NCBI GenBank assembly: GCA_003506435.1
Contig: DOAQ01000010.1
Span: 1 to 64,000, forward strand
Direction: 5' to 3'
DNA length: 64,000 nt
Source: Prolixibacteraceae bacterium
Lineage (GTDB): Bacteria; Bacteroidota; Bacteroidia; Bacteroidales; Prolixibacteraceae
The notes beneath the pieces are model-generated. The model worked only from the letters and a program-made list of their open reading frames with translations. It ran no database searches and was not told the origin of the DNA. Positions 44,835 through 54,700 of the stretch are shown here, one piece after another. Numbering within the stretch: the stretch's first letter is position 1; each line of letters starts with the position of its first letter. The translations under genes and the position numbers were made by a program.

Positions 44835-44872
44835 TTCAGAATAAAGGGCAAGCATATTACTGCCTGCCCTTT
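44835..44872 (-). terminator. Possible terminator of topA
   Basis: AAGGGCAAGCA at 44844-44854 pairs with TGCCTGCCCTT at 44861-44871 (one G-U). The downstream T tract on the minus strand is short. Confidence 0.5.
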
Positions 44873-44879
44873 CCCCTGT

Positions 44880-47204
44880 TTATTTCTTTTTTGCTTTTTT
44901 CGGTTTTGCTCCCTGTTCCACAATTCTCATACAATCTTCGAAGCTCATTTTTTCTGCTTCGGTCCCTTTGGGAATTTTAAAATTGTCTTTTTTGAATTTA
45001 ATGTATGGTCCCCATCTTCCATTCAAAATCTGGAGGTCGGCATTTTCGGCAAACGTTTTGAGTTTTGCATTTTTGTCGCTTTCTCTTTTCTCTTCGATCA
45101 ATTCGATGGCTCTTTCAAGCGTTACAGAATACGGGTCGTCGACTCCTTTTTTGAGCGAAACAAACTTATTGTCGTGACGAATATATGGACCAAACCGCCC
45201 GACTGCAACTGTTACTTTTTTATTTTCGAATTCGCCAAGGTCACGCGGCAAATTAAATAATTCGAGTGCTTCCTCCAGCGTTATGGTTTCAATAATCTGT
45301 CCCGGATTGAGACTTGCAAACTGAGGTTTCTCTCCTTCTTCGGAAGTTTCGCCCAACTGTGCCAAAGGCCCGAAACGGCCAATTTTTACTGAAACCTGTT
45401 TACCTGTTTTCGGGTCGGTACCCAACACACGCTCGCCTTTTGCCCGTTCGGCATCGTTTAGCGCAATTTCAATTTTACTGTGGAACGGCTTATAAAAGCC
45501 GTCGATCACGTCATTCCAAACCAAATTTCCTTCTGCAATTTCGTCAAATTCTTTTTCAACATTGGCTGTAAAACCATAGTCCATAATTTGTTCGAAATAG
45601 CGCATCAGGAAATCGTTTACCACCATACCAATGTCAGTCGGAAATAATTTTGATTTCTCATAACCATTCATTTCCGTTTTCACCGATTCGGAAATTTTCC
45701 CGTCGAGAAGAGTAATTTGCAGGTAATTGCGTTGAACTCCGTCGCGGTCTTCTTTCACCACATACCCCCGGTTCTGAATGGTGGTAATGGTCGGCGCATA
45801 CGTTGACGGCCTTCCGATTCCCTGTTCCTCCAGCTTCTTAACCAGGCTTGCTTCGGTGTAACGGGGCGGTTTTATTGAAAACCGTTCGGTTGCGACCAAC
45901 GCCCCGGCACGCAACTGCTGGTTAGCCTTCAACGGAGGCAGAAGTCCTTTTGAATCGCCGTTGGTTTCTTCATCGTCAACCGATTCCATGTACACTTTCA
46001 GGAACCCATCGAAAACAAGTACTTCGCCGCTTGCAATAAATTTCTCAGGAACACTTGAAATATTGATAGTAACTGTCGTTTTTTCAAGTTCGGCATCACT
46101 CATTTGCGAGGCAATGGTACGTTTCCATATCAGTTCGTATAATTTCTTTTCGCGGGCAGACCCGGAAACATCTTCTTTGTCAATATACGTAGGGCGAATT
46201 GCCTCGTGGGCTTCCTGCGCGCCTTTCGATTTGGTTTTGTATTGTCGCGAATGCAGGTATTTTTCACCGTGCATTTCAAGGATTTTGCTTTTTGTCGTGT
46301 TAATGGCCAGCGACGACAGGTTTACCGAATCGGTACGCATGTAGGTGATTTTACCTTCTTCGTACAAACGCTGGGCAATGGACATGGTTTGCGAAACGGA
46401 ATAACCCAGTTTGCGGCTGGCCTCCTGTTGCAGAGTAGAAGTGGTAAAAGGGGCAGCCGGACTCCGGCGGGCAGGTTTTTTCACCACATCGGCAATCGTA
46501 TATTCCGCATTTTTACATTTCTCCAGAAACTTCATTGCTTCTTCCCGTGTGTCGAACCTTTTATTCAGCTCGGCTTTCAATTCACTGATTTTTCCGTCTT
46601 TATCGGGAACCCGAAAAACAGCCAATACCTTATAAACAGACACGCTGTCAAAGTTGATAATCTCGCGTTCGCGTTCCACAATTAAACGAACAGCTACCGA
46701 TTGCACGCGTCCTGCCGAAAGAGCCGGTTTAACTTTTTTCCAAAGTACGGGCGACACTTCGAAACCCACGATACGATCAAGCACCCGGCGGGCCTGTTGG
46801 GCATTTACCAGATTTATATCGATGGGCCGCGGCGACTGAATGGCCTTGAGTATCGCTTCCTTGGTAATTTCGTGAAATACAATCCGTTTGGTTTTTGCCG
46901 GATCAAGCTTCAGGGTTTCCAGCAAATGCCAGGAAATAGCTTCCCCCTCGCGGTCCTCATCGGAAGCGAGCCATACTTGCTTCGCTTCCTGTGCAAGTTT
47001 TTTCAGTTCGCCCACAATTTTCTTTTTGTCGGCCGGAACAACATATTTTGGCAAGTAATTATTTTTGATATCAATGCCGAAATCTTTCTTCTCCAAATCC
47101 CTTATATGACCCATGCTGGAAGTCACATGGAAATCTTTCCCCAGAAATTTCTCGATGGTTTTCGCTTTCGCCGGAGACTCAACAATTACTAGATTTTCCT
47201 GCAT
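44880..47204 (-). CDS. topA: DNA topoisomerase I
   Basis: Type IA topoisomerase relaxing negative supercoils. Start at 47204 gives MQENLVIVESPAKAKTIEKFLG; the 28-codon upstream extension is not similar. Toprim motif ASDEDREGEAISWHLLETL, active-site Tyr288 in KITYMRTDSVNLSS. C-terminal repeats (GRFGPLAQLGETSEE, VAVGRFGPYIRHDNKF, NGRWGPYIKFKKDNF) are Toprim_C repeats without zinc fingers. The tail KPKKAKKK is basic. Length 774. Confidence 0.96.
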   Translation of the reverse strand: MQENLVIVESPAKAKTIEKFLGKDFHVTSSMGHIRDLEKKDFGIDIKNNYLPKYVVPADKKKIVGELKKLAQEAKQVWLASDEDREGEAISWHLLETLKLDPAKTKRIVFHEITKEAILKAIQSPRPIDINLVNAQQARRVLDRIVGFEVSPVLWKKVKPALSAGRVQSVAVRLIVEREREIINFDSVSVYKVLAVFRVPDKDGKISELKAELNKRFDTREEAMKFLEKCKNAEYTIADVVKKPARRSPAAPFTTSTLQQEASRKLGYSVSQTMSIAQRLYEEGKITYMRTDSVNLSSLAINTTKSKILEMHGEKYLHSRQYKTKSKGAQEAHEAIRPTYIDKEDVSGSAREKKLYELIWKRTIASQMSDAELEKTTVTINISSVPEKFIASGEVLVFDGFLKVYMESVDDEETNGDSKGLLPPLKANQQLRAGALVATERFSIKPPRYTEASLVKKLEEQGIGRPSTYAPTITTIQNRGYVVKEDRDGVQRNYLQITLLDGKISESVKTEMNGYEKSKLFPTDIGMVVNDFLMRYFEQIMDYGFTANVEKEFDEIAEGNLVWNDVIDGFYKPFHSKIEIALNDAERAKGERVLGTDPKTGKQVSVKIGRFGPLAQLGETSEEGEKPQFASLNPGQIIETITLEEALELFNLPRDLGEFENKKVTVAVGRFGPYIRHDNKFVSLKKGVDDPYSVTLERAIELIEEKRESDKNAKLKTFAENADLQILNGRWGPYIKFKKDNFKIPKGTEAEKMSFEDCMRIVEQGAKPKKAKKK

Positions 47205-47486
47205 ACAGTTTCGTGTTTTTGCATCTATTGTGAAAAAATTTGTGCAAATTAAAGAAATAGAAACGCTAAGTTCAAAATATAACGACAACTTTTTATTTAT
47301 TTATGTCTTTGAAAATGATTAATTTATTCTTTCGGGCCATCAAAAAGCCCTATTTTCAGTCAGAAAATCATGATTCAGAAAATGTCTTTTCATTGTTAAT
47401 CATTGAATTCTTTAACTGATGCTTCTGCAAAATTTTTAGGATTTCGTGACGTTATTAGCAGAGAACCGATTTCCTGATCGTTTCAT

Positions 47487-47494
47487 TATCTTTG
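47487..47494 (+). promoter_or_regulatory. -7 box of the PBP1A gene
   Basis: TATCTTTG is exact to TAnnTTTG, 25-32 bases before ATG 47519. It overlaps the TTG at 47492 that would begin a longer frame, so that extension would not be transcribed. Confidence 0.5.
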
Positions 47495-47518
47495 CAAAAA
47501 ATTGAAATCAGTACAGTA

Positions 47519-49864
47519 ATGGTTGACGAGCAAAAAACATTTAAGAAATACATCCGGACATTTTGGGTTATTTACGGAATAAGCGTTCTGTTCGTGATAT
47601 TTCTTTTCTTCATGATTGCACAGGGACGATTGGGGTTCATGCCTTCTTTCGAGGAACTTGAGAATCCGGAAAACTATTTGGCCACCGAAGTTATTTCTGC
47701 CGACGGAAAAGTGCTGGGGAGCTATTTCAAACAAGAGAACCGGCTCGAAGTGAGCTATGAGGAATTCACGCCCGATTTAATTCATGCCCTGCTTTGCACC
47801 GAAGACGTACGTTTTTACAGGCATTCGGGCATCGACCTTCGCGGCCTGTTACGGGTTTTTAAAGGCATTTTAACCGGCGACAGCAGTTCAGGCGGCGGAT
47901 CGACCATCAGCCAGCAGTTGGCAAAAATGCTTTTCCCGCGCGAAAACAGCAACAAGCTGCAACTGATAGTGAGGAAATTTAAGGAGTGGGTCATTGCTGT
48001 GAAACTCGAAAAAAGTTATACAAAAGAGGAAATCCTCACCATGTACCTGAACAAATACGATTTTCTGAATTTGGCCGTGGGAATCAAATCTGCCTCTCAA
48101 ATTTATTTTAATTCGAGCCCTGACTCCCTGAAACTTCACGAAGTGGCGATGTTGGTTGGGATGGCAAAAAACTCATCGTTATACAACCCGGTACGTCGCG
48201 AAGAGCTGACCAGAAAACGGAGGAATGTGGTTTTGTCGCAAATGAGAAAGTATGATTACATTACCCGGGAACAGTACGATTCGCTGACAGCGCTCCCCCT
48301 TGGACTTGATTATCAGAAGGTTGATTTCAAAAGTGGCCTCGCCCCTTATTTAAGGGAATATCTTCGTATTACTTTAAGCGCTTCGAAACCCGACCGATCG
48401 AAATATGCTTCGTGGCAGTATCAAAAATTTAAAGAAGACTCGTCCGAATGGGAAACCAACTCGTGGTATGGCTGGTGCCGGAAAAACTTCAAACCCGATG
48501 GAAGTAATTACGATATATACAAAGACGGGATTAAAATATACACGACGATCGACTCCCGGATGCAGAGATATGCCGAAGAAGCTGTAACCGAGCATTTAAA
48601 ACTGGATCTCCAACCCGATTTTGATGCTCATTTAAAAACGCTTCGGAACCCTCCTTTTCCAAATGGTTCTGACCGCGAAATGGTCGAAAATCTGCTCGAC
48701 CGTTCCATTACGCAAAGTGAACGTTACCGTTTGGGTCGCCTTGCCGGGCTGGATCTAAACCAGATTAAAAAGAAATTTAATGAGCCGGTTGAAATGACTG
48801 TTTTCACCTGGGACGGAGACAAAGATACCATCATGTCTCCCATTGATTCAATAAAACATTACCTGAGCTTCTTCCGTTCCTCGTTTATGGCTATGGATTT
48901 GGCAACCGGCCAGGTAAAAGCGTACGTCGGAGGTCCAAACTATAAACATTTCATGTACGACATGGTGAAAGGTGGCAAACGGCAGGTTGGTTCCACCGTG
49001 AAACCGTTTTTGTATACTCTGGCCATGCAAAACGGGCTCAGTCCGTGTACCAAAGTGCCCAATGTGAGGCAGCAATTTATTTTGCCCGACGGAAATATCT
49101 GGGAGGCGAAAAATTCAAGTCCGCAACGCGAAGGCGAGATGGTTACTCTGAAGTGGGGGCTGGCCAACTCGGTAAACCAGATTTCGGCTTGGGTAATGAA
49201 ACAATACAACCCCCAGGCAGTGGTTAATGTGATGAAAAAAATGGGCGTTTACAGCCCAATCGACCCGGTTCCTTCCATGTTCCTCGGAACATCGGACATT
49301 ACGTTGTACGAGATGGTTGGCGCTTACGGAACGTTTGGGAACAAAGGCGTTTATACACAGCCTTTTTTTGTCACTCATATTGAAGACAAACATGGGAATG
49401 TGATTGCCCGGTTTAAACCGGAACGGCATGTTGCCATTGACGAACAGACAGCTTATCTGATGATCAACCTCATGCGAGGGGTGATTGAAGGAGGTTCGGG
49501 GGGCCGTTTGCGATGGCATGAAATTTACGGACGGATAGAAGGCCCCATTGCGGGAAAAACAGGGACGACCCAGAACCATTCCGATGGCTGGTTTTGCGGC
49601 GTGACCCCGCAGATTGCCGCTGCAGCATGGACCGGCGCTGATTTGCGCAGCGTTCATTTCGATAATATTTCCGAAGGGCAGGGTGCAAACATGGCATTGC
49701 CCATCTGGGGACGATTCATGAAAAAAGTGTATGCTGACGAAACCCTTCCGTACAAACCTGATGCGGCAGACTTCGAAAAACCAATGAATTTCACCATAAA
49801 TCTCGACTGCGACGAAGAAAACAATACCCAAAGCCAGCCGACCCGGTTCGAAGACTTTTTCTGA
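47519..49864 (+). CDS. Penicillin-binding protein 1A (bifunctional)
   Basis: Class A PBP polymerising and cross-linking peptidoglycan. One N-terminal membrane helix (~residues 15-38), then the GT51 domain with catalytic Glu95 in CTEDVRFYRHSGID and SSGGGSTISQQLAK. The transpeptidase domain has SxxK Ser492 in GGKRQVGSTVKPFLYTLA, SxN in NSVNQISAW and KTG in PIAGKTGTTQNHSDGW. Length 781 is normal. It converges with the peptidase gene (61 bases apart). Confidence 0.95.
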   Translation: MVDEQKTFKKYIRTFWVIYGISVLFVIFLFFMIAQGRLGFMPSFEELENPENYLATEVISADGKVLGSYFKQENRLEVSYEEFTPDLIHALLCTEDVRFYRHSGIDLRGLLRVFKGILTGDSSSGGGSTISQQLAKMLFPRENSNKLQLIVRKFKEWVIAVKLEKSYTKEEILTMYLNKYDFLNLAVGIKSASQIYFNSSPDSLKLHEVAMLVGMAKNSSLYNPVRREELTRKRRNVVLSQMRKYDYITREQYDSLTALPLGLDYQKVDFKSGLAPYLREYLRITLSASKPDRSKYASWQYQKFKEDSSEWETNSWYGWCRKNFKPDGSNYDIYKDGIKIYTTIDSRMQRYAEEAVTEHLKLDLQPDFDAHLKTLRNPPFPNGSDREMVENLLDRSITQSERYRLGRLAGLDLNQIKKKFNEPVEMTVFTWDGDKDTIMSPIDSIKHYLSFFRSSFMAMDLATGQVKAYVGGPNYKHFMYDMVKGGKRQVGSTVKPFLYTLAMQNGLSPCTKVPNVRQQFILPDGNIWEAKNSSPQREGEMVTLKWGLANSVNQISAWVMKQYNPQAVVNVMKKMGVYSPIDPVPSMFLGTSDITLYEMVGAYGTFGNKGVYTQPFFVTHIEDKHGNVIARFKPERHVAIDEQTAYLMINLMRGVIEGGSGGRLRWHEIYGRIEGPIAGKTGTTQNHSDGWFCGVTPQIAAAAWTGADLRSVHFDNISEGQGANMALPIWGRFMKKVYADETLPYKPDAADFEKPMNFTINLDCDEENNTQSQPTRFEDFF

Positions 49865-49925
49865 TACCCGGATGCGGAGATTTTTAAGTCTCCTGAAAGA
49901 ACGAAAAACGCGATTGAAAAACGCG

Positions 49926-51293
49926 TCACCCCATTTCAGCAAAGTATTTATAGAATAGCGGGATGGTTTTTATTCCGTTAAAAAACTGTTCCAACGGATA
50001 ATTTTCGTTGGGCGAATGAATGGCGTCTGATTCCAGTCCGAAACCCATCAACACTGTTTTTATTCCAAGTACTTCTTCAAAGGTTGAAATAATCGGAATG
50101 CTGCCCCCGCTGCGGAATGGCACCGGGCGTTTCCCGTACACATCCTGATACGCCTTTTCAGCCGCCTGATAGGCCGGAACATCAATCGGACAAACATAGC
50201 CTTGCCCGCCATGCAATGAAGCAACTTCAACCTTTACCGATTTTGGAGCAATTCGTTCGAAATGTTCTTTGAAAAGTTTAGCAATCTTCAGATGATCCTG
50301 ATTCGGCACCAGACGGCAGGAAATCTTGGCAAAGGCTTTCGACGGCAAAACGGTTTTGGCTCCCTCTCCGGTATAACCACCCCAAATTCCACACACATCA
50401 AAAGTCGGACGGATACCGGTACGCTCAGTCGTCGAATAACCTTTCTCTCCGGCCAGTTCCTTCACATTGATCGCCTTTTTATATTTCTCCACATCGAAAG
50501 GAGCCCTGGCAAGCAGTTCGCGTTCTTCTGCCGACACCTCCAGCACATCGTTATAAAAACCGGGAATGGTAAGGCGTCCGTTTTCGTCCACCATTTGGGC
50601 AATCAGCTTAGCCAGTTCATTGATTGGATTGGCAACAGCGCCTCCAAATAATCCGGAGTGCAAATCTTTATCCGGGCCGGTCACTTCCACCTGCCAGTAT
50701 GCCAAACCACGTAACCCGGTAGTAATGGAAGGCGTATCGCGGGCGATCATTGATGTATCGGAAACCAGGATAACATCGGCTTTCAGCATTTCCTTGTGGT
50801 CGCGGCACCATTGTCCCAGGTTGGGCGAACCAACCTCTTCTTCGCCTTCAATCATAAATTTCACATTGCAGGGCAAGGTATTGGTTTTCACCATGTATTC
50901 GAATGCTTTGGCGTGCATGAAACCCTGCCCTTTGTCGTCGTCGGCACCACGGGCCCAGATTTTTCCGTCGCGTATTTCCGGTTCAAACGGCGGAGTGGTC
51001 CACAAATTTACAGGATCAACGGGCATCACATCCATGTGCCCATAGACCAGAACTGTTGGCAGCGCTGAATCGATTATTTTTTCTCCGTAAGTTACCGGAT
51101 TTCCGGCTGTCTCATATATTTCTGCACGGTCGGCGCCTGCATCCAGCAAAATTTTTTTCCAGTATTCAGCAGCTTTGTACATTTCCGGCTTGTGTGCGAC
51201 TACCGAGCTAATCGAAGGAATGCGGATCAATCCGAAAAGTTCGTCCAAAAAGCGGTCTTTGTTTTCTTCAATGTATTTTTCAATAGGATTCAT
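49926..51293 (-). CDS. M20-family dipeptidase/metallopeptidase
   Basis: Cytoplasmic dinuclear zinc peptidase of the M20 (CNDP-like) type. Ligands are visible in VYGHMDVMP (His, Asp), WARGADDDKGQGFMH (bridging Asp), FMIEGEEEVGSPNLG (catalytic Glu pair) and SDTSMI. A dimerisation domain is inserted at about residues 195-350. Start at 51293 (MNPIEKYIEENKDRFL) removes 15 non-conserved codons. Length 455. Likely a broad dipeptidase. Confidence 0.93.
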   Translation of the reverse strand: MNPIEKYIEENKDRFLDELFGLIRIPSISSVVAHKPEMYKAAEYWKKILLDAGADRAEIYETAGNPVTYGEKIIDSALPTVLVYGHMDVMPVDPVNLWTTPPFEPEIRDGKIWARGADDDKGQGFMHAKAFEYMVKTNTLPCNVKFMIEGEEEVGSPNLGQWCRDHKEMLKADVILVSDTSMIARDTPSITTGLRGLAYWQVEVTGPDKDLHSGLFGGAVANPINELAKLIAQMVDENGRLTIPGFYNDVLEVSAEERELLARAPFDVEKYKKAINVKELAGEKGYSTTERTGIRPTFDVCGIWGGYTGEGAKTVLPSKAFAKISCRLVPNQDHLKIAKLFKEHFERIAPKSVKVEVASLHGGQGYVCPIDVPAYQAAEKAYQDVYGKRPVPFRSGGSIPIISTFEEVLGIKTVLMGFGLESDAIHSPNENYPLEQFFNGIKTIPLFYKYFAEMG

Positions 51294-51402
51294 GTGTTGT
51301 ACGTTTTGTTTGTGTATAAAAATAAGACTTTCAGGCAAACTACCACAGGATATTTACCCTGTGTACAAAAAACATTTATCTTTTGCAGGAAAACCGGAAT
51401 TC

Positions 51403-52281
51403 TCATCGCTCTTTCACTTTTATAAATTGCTCCTGATACGCTGTGGGCGTGTGTCCCGAGATATTTTTAAATGCCCGGTTAAAATTCGCCAGGTTATTGA
51501 ACCCGCATTCAAAACAAATCTGAGAAACCGACATTCTCCCTTCAACCAGCAACTTGCAGGCAAAAGCCACCCGCATTTCGTTGACAAAACGGATGAATGT
51601 TTTTCCCGTCTTTGCTTTGAAGTAACGGCAAAATGCAGCCGTGTTCATTCCTACTTTTGCAGCAATTTCTTCCTGAAGAATTTTCCGGTGATAATTGTGA
51701 TTGATGAAGTGCATGATTTTGTCGAGCCGACCGTTTAATACTTCATGTTTTTCAATCTGGTAAAGATCGCTCGCCAGTAAACGGCACTGATCGGTCCGTG
51801 CCATTTTGTCGAGAATTTCCAGAAAGAAAAGCATTTGCTTCAGCCCTTTCATTTTTAACAGCCGTTTTATATCTTTTTCTGCTTTTTCACTGAATGCAGG
51901 ATAAAATTGCACTCCCCGGTGCGACCGTTTCAAGAGTTTTTTAATCGGATAAAATTCCGGATAATTTTCAATTTCATACTCGAAAAAGTTTTTACTAAAC
52001 TGAATAACAATCGCATTCACCCTGAAATCTTCGCTTTCGGAGTGAAACAGCTCATCATTCTTCCAAAAATGCGGAAGGTTGCTGCCCAGCATCACCAGAT
52101 CGCCTTCAGCAAAATGCTCGATACTATCGGCAACAAAACGCTTCCCAAAACTTTTCAGCACATACACAATTTCATATTCATTGTGGAAATGCCAGGGATA
52201 CGTGAAATGAGGAAAGTCGTCCCACTTCACTTTCAGGGAAGAATTGGGGGCAAAACTTACCTGCTCATGCATAATCTTCAT
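51403..52281 (-). CDS. AraC-family transcriptional regulator
   Basis: 292-residue regulator with an N-terminal cupin-like sensor (FTYPWHFHNEYEIVYVLKSFG, VMLGSNLPHFW) and a C-terminal pair of helix-turn-helix motifs (IAAKVGMNTAAFCRYFKAKTGKTF and ISQICFECGFNNLANFNRAFKNISG). It is divergently transcribed from the next operon with 120 bases between. Sensors of this build often bind sugars. Inference: it controls the 52402-57025 operon. Confidence 0.92.
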   Translation of the reverse strand: MKIMHEQVSFAPNSSLKVKWDDFPHFTYPWHFHNEYEIVYVLKSFGKRFVADSIEHFAEGDLVMLGSNLPHFWKNDELFHSESEDFRVNAIVIQFSKNFFEYEIENYPEFYPIKKLLKRSHRGVQFYPAFSEKAEKDIKRLLKMKGLKQMLFFLEILDKMARTDQCRLLASDLYQIEKHEVLNGRLDKIMHFINHNYHRKILQEEIAAKVGMNTAAFCRYFKAKTGKTFIRFVNEMRVAFACKLLVEGRMSVSQICFECGFNNLANFNRAFKNISGHTPTAYQEQFIKVKER

Positions 52282-52401
52282 CGGCTTTCAGTTTGAATAT
52301 TGGTAAAAATAATACAATAGCTTGTCAAAATAGTACTGGCGTTTGATCTTTTTCTCCGGTAATTTTGAAAAAGTTAAAATCAATAAAACAAAACTGACCA
52401 A

Positions 52402-53439
52402 ATGAACAATCAGCAATGGAATGATTTATTGAAAGTTATCCATGGGGAGAAACCCGAAAAACCACCCATTGGTTTTATCATCGACAGCCCCTGGATTCCC
52501 GGCTGGGCCGGTATTTCAATCCTGCAATATTACTGTTCCGACCGGCACTGGATGGACTCCAATCGCAAAGCCATTGAACTTTTTCCCGATGCGATGTTCC
52601 TGCCGGGTTTCTGGTCCGAATACGGAATGTGCTCCGAACCCTCGGCATTTGGCGCCAAACAAATCTGGCACGAAACCAACCTGCCCCATGCTAACCGGAC
52701 AATCCATGATATTTCCGACATCGCAAACATGGTGAAACCCAATCCAAAAACCGACGGATTGTTACCTTTCATCATTCAGCGGCTCGAAAATAATCAGGAC
52801 GAAATCCGCAAAATGGGGCACGAAATAAAATTTGCCGTTGCACGCGGCCCGCTAAACATTGCTTCATTTTTAATGGGCACTACCGAATTTATGATGGCCA
52901 TTATGATGAACCCCGAAGAAGTTCATCGTTTGCTGAAAATCATCACTGATTTTACGGTTGACTGGCTGCAACTGCAAAAAGAAAAGTTTCCAACCATTGA
53001 AGGCATTCTGCTACTCGATGATATTGTTGGTTTTGTGGGCGAAGACGAGTGCCGCGAATTTGCTGTCCCGTACCTAAAACAGGCATTCGGCGCTTTCGAT
53101 TCAAAAGTGCGGTTTTTCCACAACGATGCACAGGGACTGATAAGCACCCCGTTTCTGAACGAAGTGGGTGTGAACCTGTTTAATTTCAGTTTCGAACATT
53201 CAATCAACGAAATACGTCAATTGGCAGGCCCCGAAATCGCCTTGCTCGGAAATTTACCGCCGCGCGATGTACTGGCAGCCCTGTCGCCCGAAGAAGTTGC
53301 CCGGCGAACACGCGAAATGTGGAACGAGGTAGACGACAAAAGCCGTATTGTTTGGTCGTGCGGGGGCGGGATGCCTCAGAACGTTCCTACTGAAAACATC
53401 CGTATATTTATTGAAACCATTAAAAACCTTTCGCGATGA
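52402..53439 (+). CDS. UroD-family protein (methyltransferase-like)
   Basis: 345 residues with the TIM-barrel fold of uroporphyrinogen decarboxylases. It is more like the UroD-like methyltransferases than HemE: EKPEKPPIGFIIDSPWIPGW replaces the HemE N-terminus, and it lies in a catabolic operon rather than with haem genes. SAFGAKQIWHETNL, LLLDDIVGFVGEDECREF and RFFHNDAQGLISTPFLNEVG are recognisable. No corrinoid-binding protein is near. The first gene of an operon: its TGA overlaps the next ATG by four bases. Substrate unknown. Confidence 0.82.
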   Translation: MNNQQWNDLLKVIHGEKPEKPPIGFIIDSPWIPGWAGISILQYYCSDRHWMDSNRKAIELFPDAMFLPGFWSEYGMCSEPSAFGAKQIWHETNLPHANRTIHDISDIANMVKPNPKTDGLLPFIIQRLENNQDEIRKMGHEIKFAVARGPLNIASFLMGTTEFMMAIMMNPEEVHRLLKIITDFTVDWLQLQKEKFPTIEGILLLDDIVGFVGEDECREFAVPYLKQAFGAFDSKVRFFHNDAQGLISTPFLNEVGVNLFNFSFEHSINEIRQLAGPEIALLGNLPPRDVLAALSPEEVARRTREMWNEVDDKSRIVWSCGGGMPQNVPTENIRIFIETIKNLSR

Positions 53440-54680
53440 AACCGTTCATCCTTTCTTTTCTGTTACTGACATTTTTTGGGGTACAATCGCAGGAACTGCT
53501 CCGGTTTGAAGTTGATGCGGGAGTTTTCGACCGTCAGGATTGTCCGGTTTCCCTGGCGATTGATCAGATAAATTTGAACACCGACGATGGAACCCTGCTG
53601 CTTTTTGAACTGGTAAAAGGGAAAGAAGATCCTGTTTCCTGCCAACTGGAAAGCGGGCATTCACCCCGGCTTTGGTTTGTGCTTTCAGGCAAAACAAAAA
53701 AAAGGGAAAAACGGGAATTCATCCTGAAAAAAGAAAAATATTCAACCCCTTCAGAAAAAATAAAAATACAGAAAGACTACCGTGACTTAAAACTTGAAAA
53801 GAACGGGAATCCGATTCTGAGTTATCGCCATGCAATAACTTATCCGCCTGACGGCGTCAATCCGATTTACAAACGTTCGGGCTTTGTTCATCCGCTGGTT
53901 TCACCGGGCGGCGAGGTACTGACCCGAATCCAGGCACCGGATCACTACCATCATTACGGAATCTGGGGACCATGGACCGAAACCCACATCAACGGGCGAA
54001 TGGTGGATTTCTGGAACCTGTCAAAAGGAGAAGGAACGGTTCAATTTGCAGGTTTTTTGTCGGAAGTGGAAGGGACTGTTTTTTCAGGTTTTAAAGCGCT
54101 GCAACAACACATCGATTTTGGGGCAAAAGGTGCCGACCAGATCGCACTGAACGAAGTGCTGGATGTGCGTGCATGGAATACCCCCAATAACCGATGGCTG
54201 ATTGATTACACAACAACATTTAATTGTCCTCTCGATTCAGGAATTTTGTTTGATGCTTATCGTTATGGTGGTGGAATTGGATTTCGGGCAACCGAAAAGT
54301 GGCATAAAGACAATTGTACCGTACTCACTTCTGAAGGAAAAACACGCGTTGATGCCGATGGGTCGAACGCCCGATGGTGCCTGGTTGAAGGCGAATCGTC
54401 GACCCCGGAAGGACGGTCGGGTATCCTGTTTTTAAGTTACCCCGCCAATCGGATGCACCCCGAACCAATGCGCGTCTGGCCATTGGATGCCAACGGCAAA
54501 CGTGGCGACATGTATTTCGAATTTTGCCCCATCCGCAACAAAGAATGGAAAATACAAAAAGGCAGCGACTATGCGCTTCGCTACCGCATGGTAGTTTTCG
54601 ACGGGAAACTTACCACAGAAGAAGCAGAAATGTACTGGCAGGAATTTGCCAATCCGCCAAGAGTTATTATAGAAAATTGA
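53436..54680 (+). CDS. DUF6807 (PmoA-annotated) family protein
   Basis: Exported protein of 414 residues, signal MKPFILSFLLLTFFGVQSQ. The body matches proteins labelled PmoA family/DUF6807, with YKRSGFVHPLVSPGGEVLTRIQ, DHYHHYGIWGPWTETHING and GRSGILFLSYPAN. The PmoA label is a misnomer; there is no methane mono-oxygenase fold. Members commonly occur with Gfo/Idh/MocA and ThuA proteins, as here, suggesting a role in breakdown of an unusual sugar. Overlaps the UroD-like gene by four bases. Confidence 0.82.
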   Translation: MKPFILSFLLLTFFGVQSQELLRFEVDAGVFDRQDCPVSLAIDQINLNTDDGTLLLFELVKGKEDPVSCQLESGHSPRLWFVLSGKTKKREKREFILKKEKYSTPSEKIKIQKDYRDLKLEKNGNPILSYRHAITYPPDGVNPIYKRSGFVHPLVSPGGEVLTRIQAPDHYHHYGIWGPWTETHINGRMVDFWNLSKGEGTVQFAGFLSEVEGTVFSGFKALQQHIDFGAKGADQIALNEVLDVRAWNTPNNRWLIDYTTTFNCPLDSGILFDAYRYGGGIGFRATEKWHKDNCTVLTSEGKTRVDADGSNARWCLVEGESSTPEGRSGILFLSYPANRMHPEPMRVWPLDANGKRGDMYFEFCPIRNKEWKIQKGSDYALRYRMVVFDGKLTTEEAEMYWQEFANPPRVIIEN

Positions 54681-54700
54681 TACAATAAAAATACACAATC